DNA of 7,159 nucleotides, taken from Gemmatimonadota bacterium. GTDB lineage: Bacteria > Gemmatimonadota > Gemmatimonadetes > Gemmatimonadales > GWC2-71-9. Position 1 is the first letter of the stretch. Every line of letters begins with the position of its first letter. The stretch covers positions 1-7,159 of the forward strand of contig QHUD01000069.1 of the NCBI GenBank assembly GCA_003221085.1. Reading direction: 5' to 3'. The notes beneath the pieces were generated by a model. The model searched no databases and was not told where the DNA came from. It saw nothing but the letters and a program-made list of their open reading frames with translations. Shown here piece by piece: positions 5,590 to 7,159 of this stretch. A program made the position numbers and the translations under genes.

Positions 5590-7159
5590 TCAACCCAGCG
5601 CGGTGCTGTACCGAGGCTGCGCGATCTGCGCCTCCTCCTCTCCATCCACGAACCGCCTCAGCCACAGCTCGAAGTTGACGAGCGCCCACAACCGCTCTGT
5701 GTGCACCGCGCGCCCCGAGACGTGCTCGTCCACGATGCGCCGCACCATGGCGGGATTGAAGATGTCCCGCGCCCGCGCGCGCTCACCGAGCACCAGGTCC
5801 GTGACCATCCCGCGCCACGCCCCACGGAACCACGATCCCACCGGGACCGGAAACCCCATTTTGGGGCGAGTGAGGATGCTCGGCGGGAGCACTCCCTTCA
5901 TGCTCTCGCGCAGGATGCGCTTGGTCGTGAAGCCGCGAAGTTTGAGCCGCTCAGGCAGCCCCGCCGCGAATTCGATCAGCGGGTGGTCGAGAAACGGCAC
6001 CCGGCTCTCGATCGACGCGGCCATGCTCATCTGGTCTTGCTTCATCAACAGCTCGTGCAAGTACGTCTTGGTGTCGACGTAGAGCAGCCGGTCGAGCAGC
6101 GTGGACCCGTCACTCCGCTTGAGGTAATCGTCCATCACTCGGTACGGGTCGGGCGTCGCTATACGCTCTTGGGCCGCGGGCGTGAGCAGCCCCGCATGCA
6201 TGGCGCGAGGAAAGACGGCGAAGTTATCGAAGTAGATGCTCGCCAGGTCCGGAGTCAGACAGACGAACGTGCGCTCCAGTTTCCGGCACGCGAGTGATCG
6301 CGGCGCGAGCCGCTCGACCACGCGGCGCGCCGCCCGACGCAGGCCCGCCGGAAGCACCCGATGATAATGCCTGCCCCAGCGGACGTTGAAGAGCGTCCTC
6401 GCGTAGCGCCCGTAGCCCGCCAGCAGCTCGTCGCTGCCCTCTCCCGTCAACACCACCTTTACGTGCTCCGATGCCAACCGCGCGACGAAATACAGCGCCA
6501 CACTCGAAGGATGCGCCAACGGCTCGTCCTCGTGCCAGACGAGCTTCGGCAAGGCATCGAAGAACTCGGCGGGACTCACGACGACCTCGTGGTGGTCGGT
6601 GCGGCAGGCGGCTGCGACGGTTCGTGCGTGGGCGAGCTCGTTCGCCTCCCGCTCGGCGAACGCAACGGAGAATGTCTTGATCGGTGCCTGGACGAGCCGA
6701 CTCATGACCGCGACAATGGACGCCGAATCGATTCCACCCGAGAGGAAGACGCCGAGGGGAACATCCGACATCAGCTGCAGGCGCACGGCCTCGCTGAACC
6801 GGTCGCCGAACTCCGCGATGAGGTCCCGGTCCGCCCGGTTCGCGTCGGGCGCGCGGGCGAAGCTCAGGTCCCAGTACTGCTGAATCTCCACTGCTCCGTC
6901 TCGCCAGCGGAGCGTGTGACCCGGCAACAGCCGCTGCACGCCCGCGAACAGCGTGGCGGCGCCCGACGCAGAGTGGTTCGCGAGATAATCCGGCAAGGCG
7001 TCGTAGTTCAGGTGGGACGCCGTCGCCCGGGCCGCGAGCAAGGCCTTGATCTCCGAGGCGAAGTACAGGGAGCCGTCATCCGTGTGCACGTAGTAGAGCG
7101 GTTTCACCCCGACGTGATCACGCGCCAGGAAGAGCTCTTCTCGGCGACTGTCCCAGATG
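5590..7159 (-). CDS. asnB: Second asparagine synthetase-like glutamine amidotransferase (5'-truncated by window edge)
   Basis: The reading frame stays open to the right edge, giving 522 codons before the TGA at 5592-5590. The codons next to the edge read IWDSRREELFLARDHVGVKP, the end of a class II glutaminase domain. The GTG at 7107 is therefore an internal valine, not a start. By comparison with the other copy about 125 N-terminal residues, including Cys2, lie outside. The synthetase domain has SGGIDS (6741-6724, ATP pyrophosphatase loop), GEGSDELLAGY (6444-6412), SIESRVPFLD (about 6012-5986) and KMGFPVPV (about 5859-5836). It ends in LWALVNFELWLRRF, typical for the glutamine-hydrolysing asparagine synthase family. 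It keeps the GEGSDE acidic loop of E. coli AsnB, unlike the copy at 227-2119, so the two are diverged paralogs rather than a recent duplication. It heads, or is inside, the minus-strand operon with the glycosyltransferase and dehydrogenase. It may amidate a sugar acid or another polysaccharide precursor; ordinary asparagine synthesis is the alternative. Confidence 0.93.
   Translation of the reverse strand, partial: IWDSRREELFLARDHVGVKPLYYVHTDDGSLYFASEIKALLAARATASHLNYDALPDYLANHSASGAATLFAGVQRLLPGHTLRWRDGAVEIQQYWDLSFARAPDANRADRDLIAEFGDRFSEAVRLQLMSDVPLGVFLSGGIDSASIVAVMSRLVQAPIKTFSVAFAEREANELAHARTVAAACRTDHHEVVVSPAEFFDALPKLVWHEDEPLAHPSSVALYFVARLASEHVKVVLTGEGSDELLAGYGRYARTLFNVRWGRHYHRVLPAGLRRAARRVVERLAPRSLACRKLERTFVCLTPDLASIYFDNFAVFPRAMHAGLLTPAAQERIATPDPYRVMDDYLKRSDGSTLLDRLLYVDTKTYLHELLMKQDQMSMAASIESRVPFLDHPLIEFAAGLPERLKLRGFTTKRILRESMKGVLPPSILTRPKMGFPVPVGSWFRGAWRGMVTDLVLGERARARDIFNPAMVRRIVDEHVSGRAVHTERLWALVNFELWLRRFVDGEEEAQIAQPRYSTALG

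Noticed and set aside
5565..5645. A 27-codon upstream extension of the glycosyltransferase
   Set aside because: It is arginine-rich, overlaps the end of the preceding gene and ignores the strong ribosome binding site five bases before MRIVWAKT.
5491..6297. A 268-codon plus-strand open frame opposite the second amidotransferase
   Set aside because: It is His/Arg/Pro-rich with no motif and lies antisense to a gene with clear family motifs.

Overview
This window is a densely coding, GC-rich piece of a bacterial extracellular or cell-surface polysaccharide gene cluster. G and C dominate third codon positions in all the genes. The taxon cannot be fixed from sequence alone. The enzyme set fits a high-GC proteobacterium, but acidobacterial, gemmatimonad or similar soil lineages are equally possible. 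No RNA gene, transposase, CRISPR array or phage gene was seen.

Layout. Plus strand, 1-3008: a possible 3' end of an unidentified gene (3-248), a complete asparagine synthetase-like glutamine amidotransferase (227-2119), and a class I SAM-dependent methyltransferase (about 2115-3008) that overlaps or closely follows it. Minus strand, 7159 down to 3010: a second asparagine synthetase-like amidotransferase whose 5' end lies beyond the right edge (5590-7159), a GT4-type glycosyltransferase (4332-5564), and an AlgD-type GDP-mannose/UDP-glucose 6-dehydrogenase (3010-4335). The two transcription units run tail to tail with a single base between their stop codons (3009). There is no non-coding stretch over 300 bases. 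The only open one is 1-226, which may itself be coding.

How the genes may work together (inference). The dehydrogenase oxidises a nucleotide sugar at C6 to a uronic acid. The glycosyltransferase would place a sugar into a growing glycan. The methyltransferase could modify a sugar or lipid-linked intermediate. Asparagine synthetase-like enzymes in O-antigen and capsule clusters (WbpS, WbtH) are linked to amidation of uronic acid carboxylates. A uronic acid-forming enzyme with two such amidotransferases therefore suggests a polysaccharide with uronamide residues. Both could instead be the amidotransferases common in exosortase/PEP-CTERM-linked exopolysaccharide loci, whose substrate is unsettled.

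The most unusual local signal is the start of the methyltransferase. A strong Shine-Dalgarno AAGGAG is followed at ideal spacing by ATT, not ATG, and this ATT overlaps the TAG stop of the upstream gene. Otherwise the genes belong to recognisable families, and no clearly new system is visible here.
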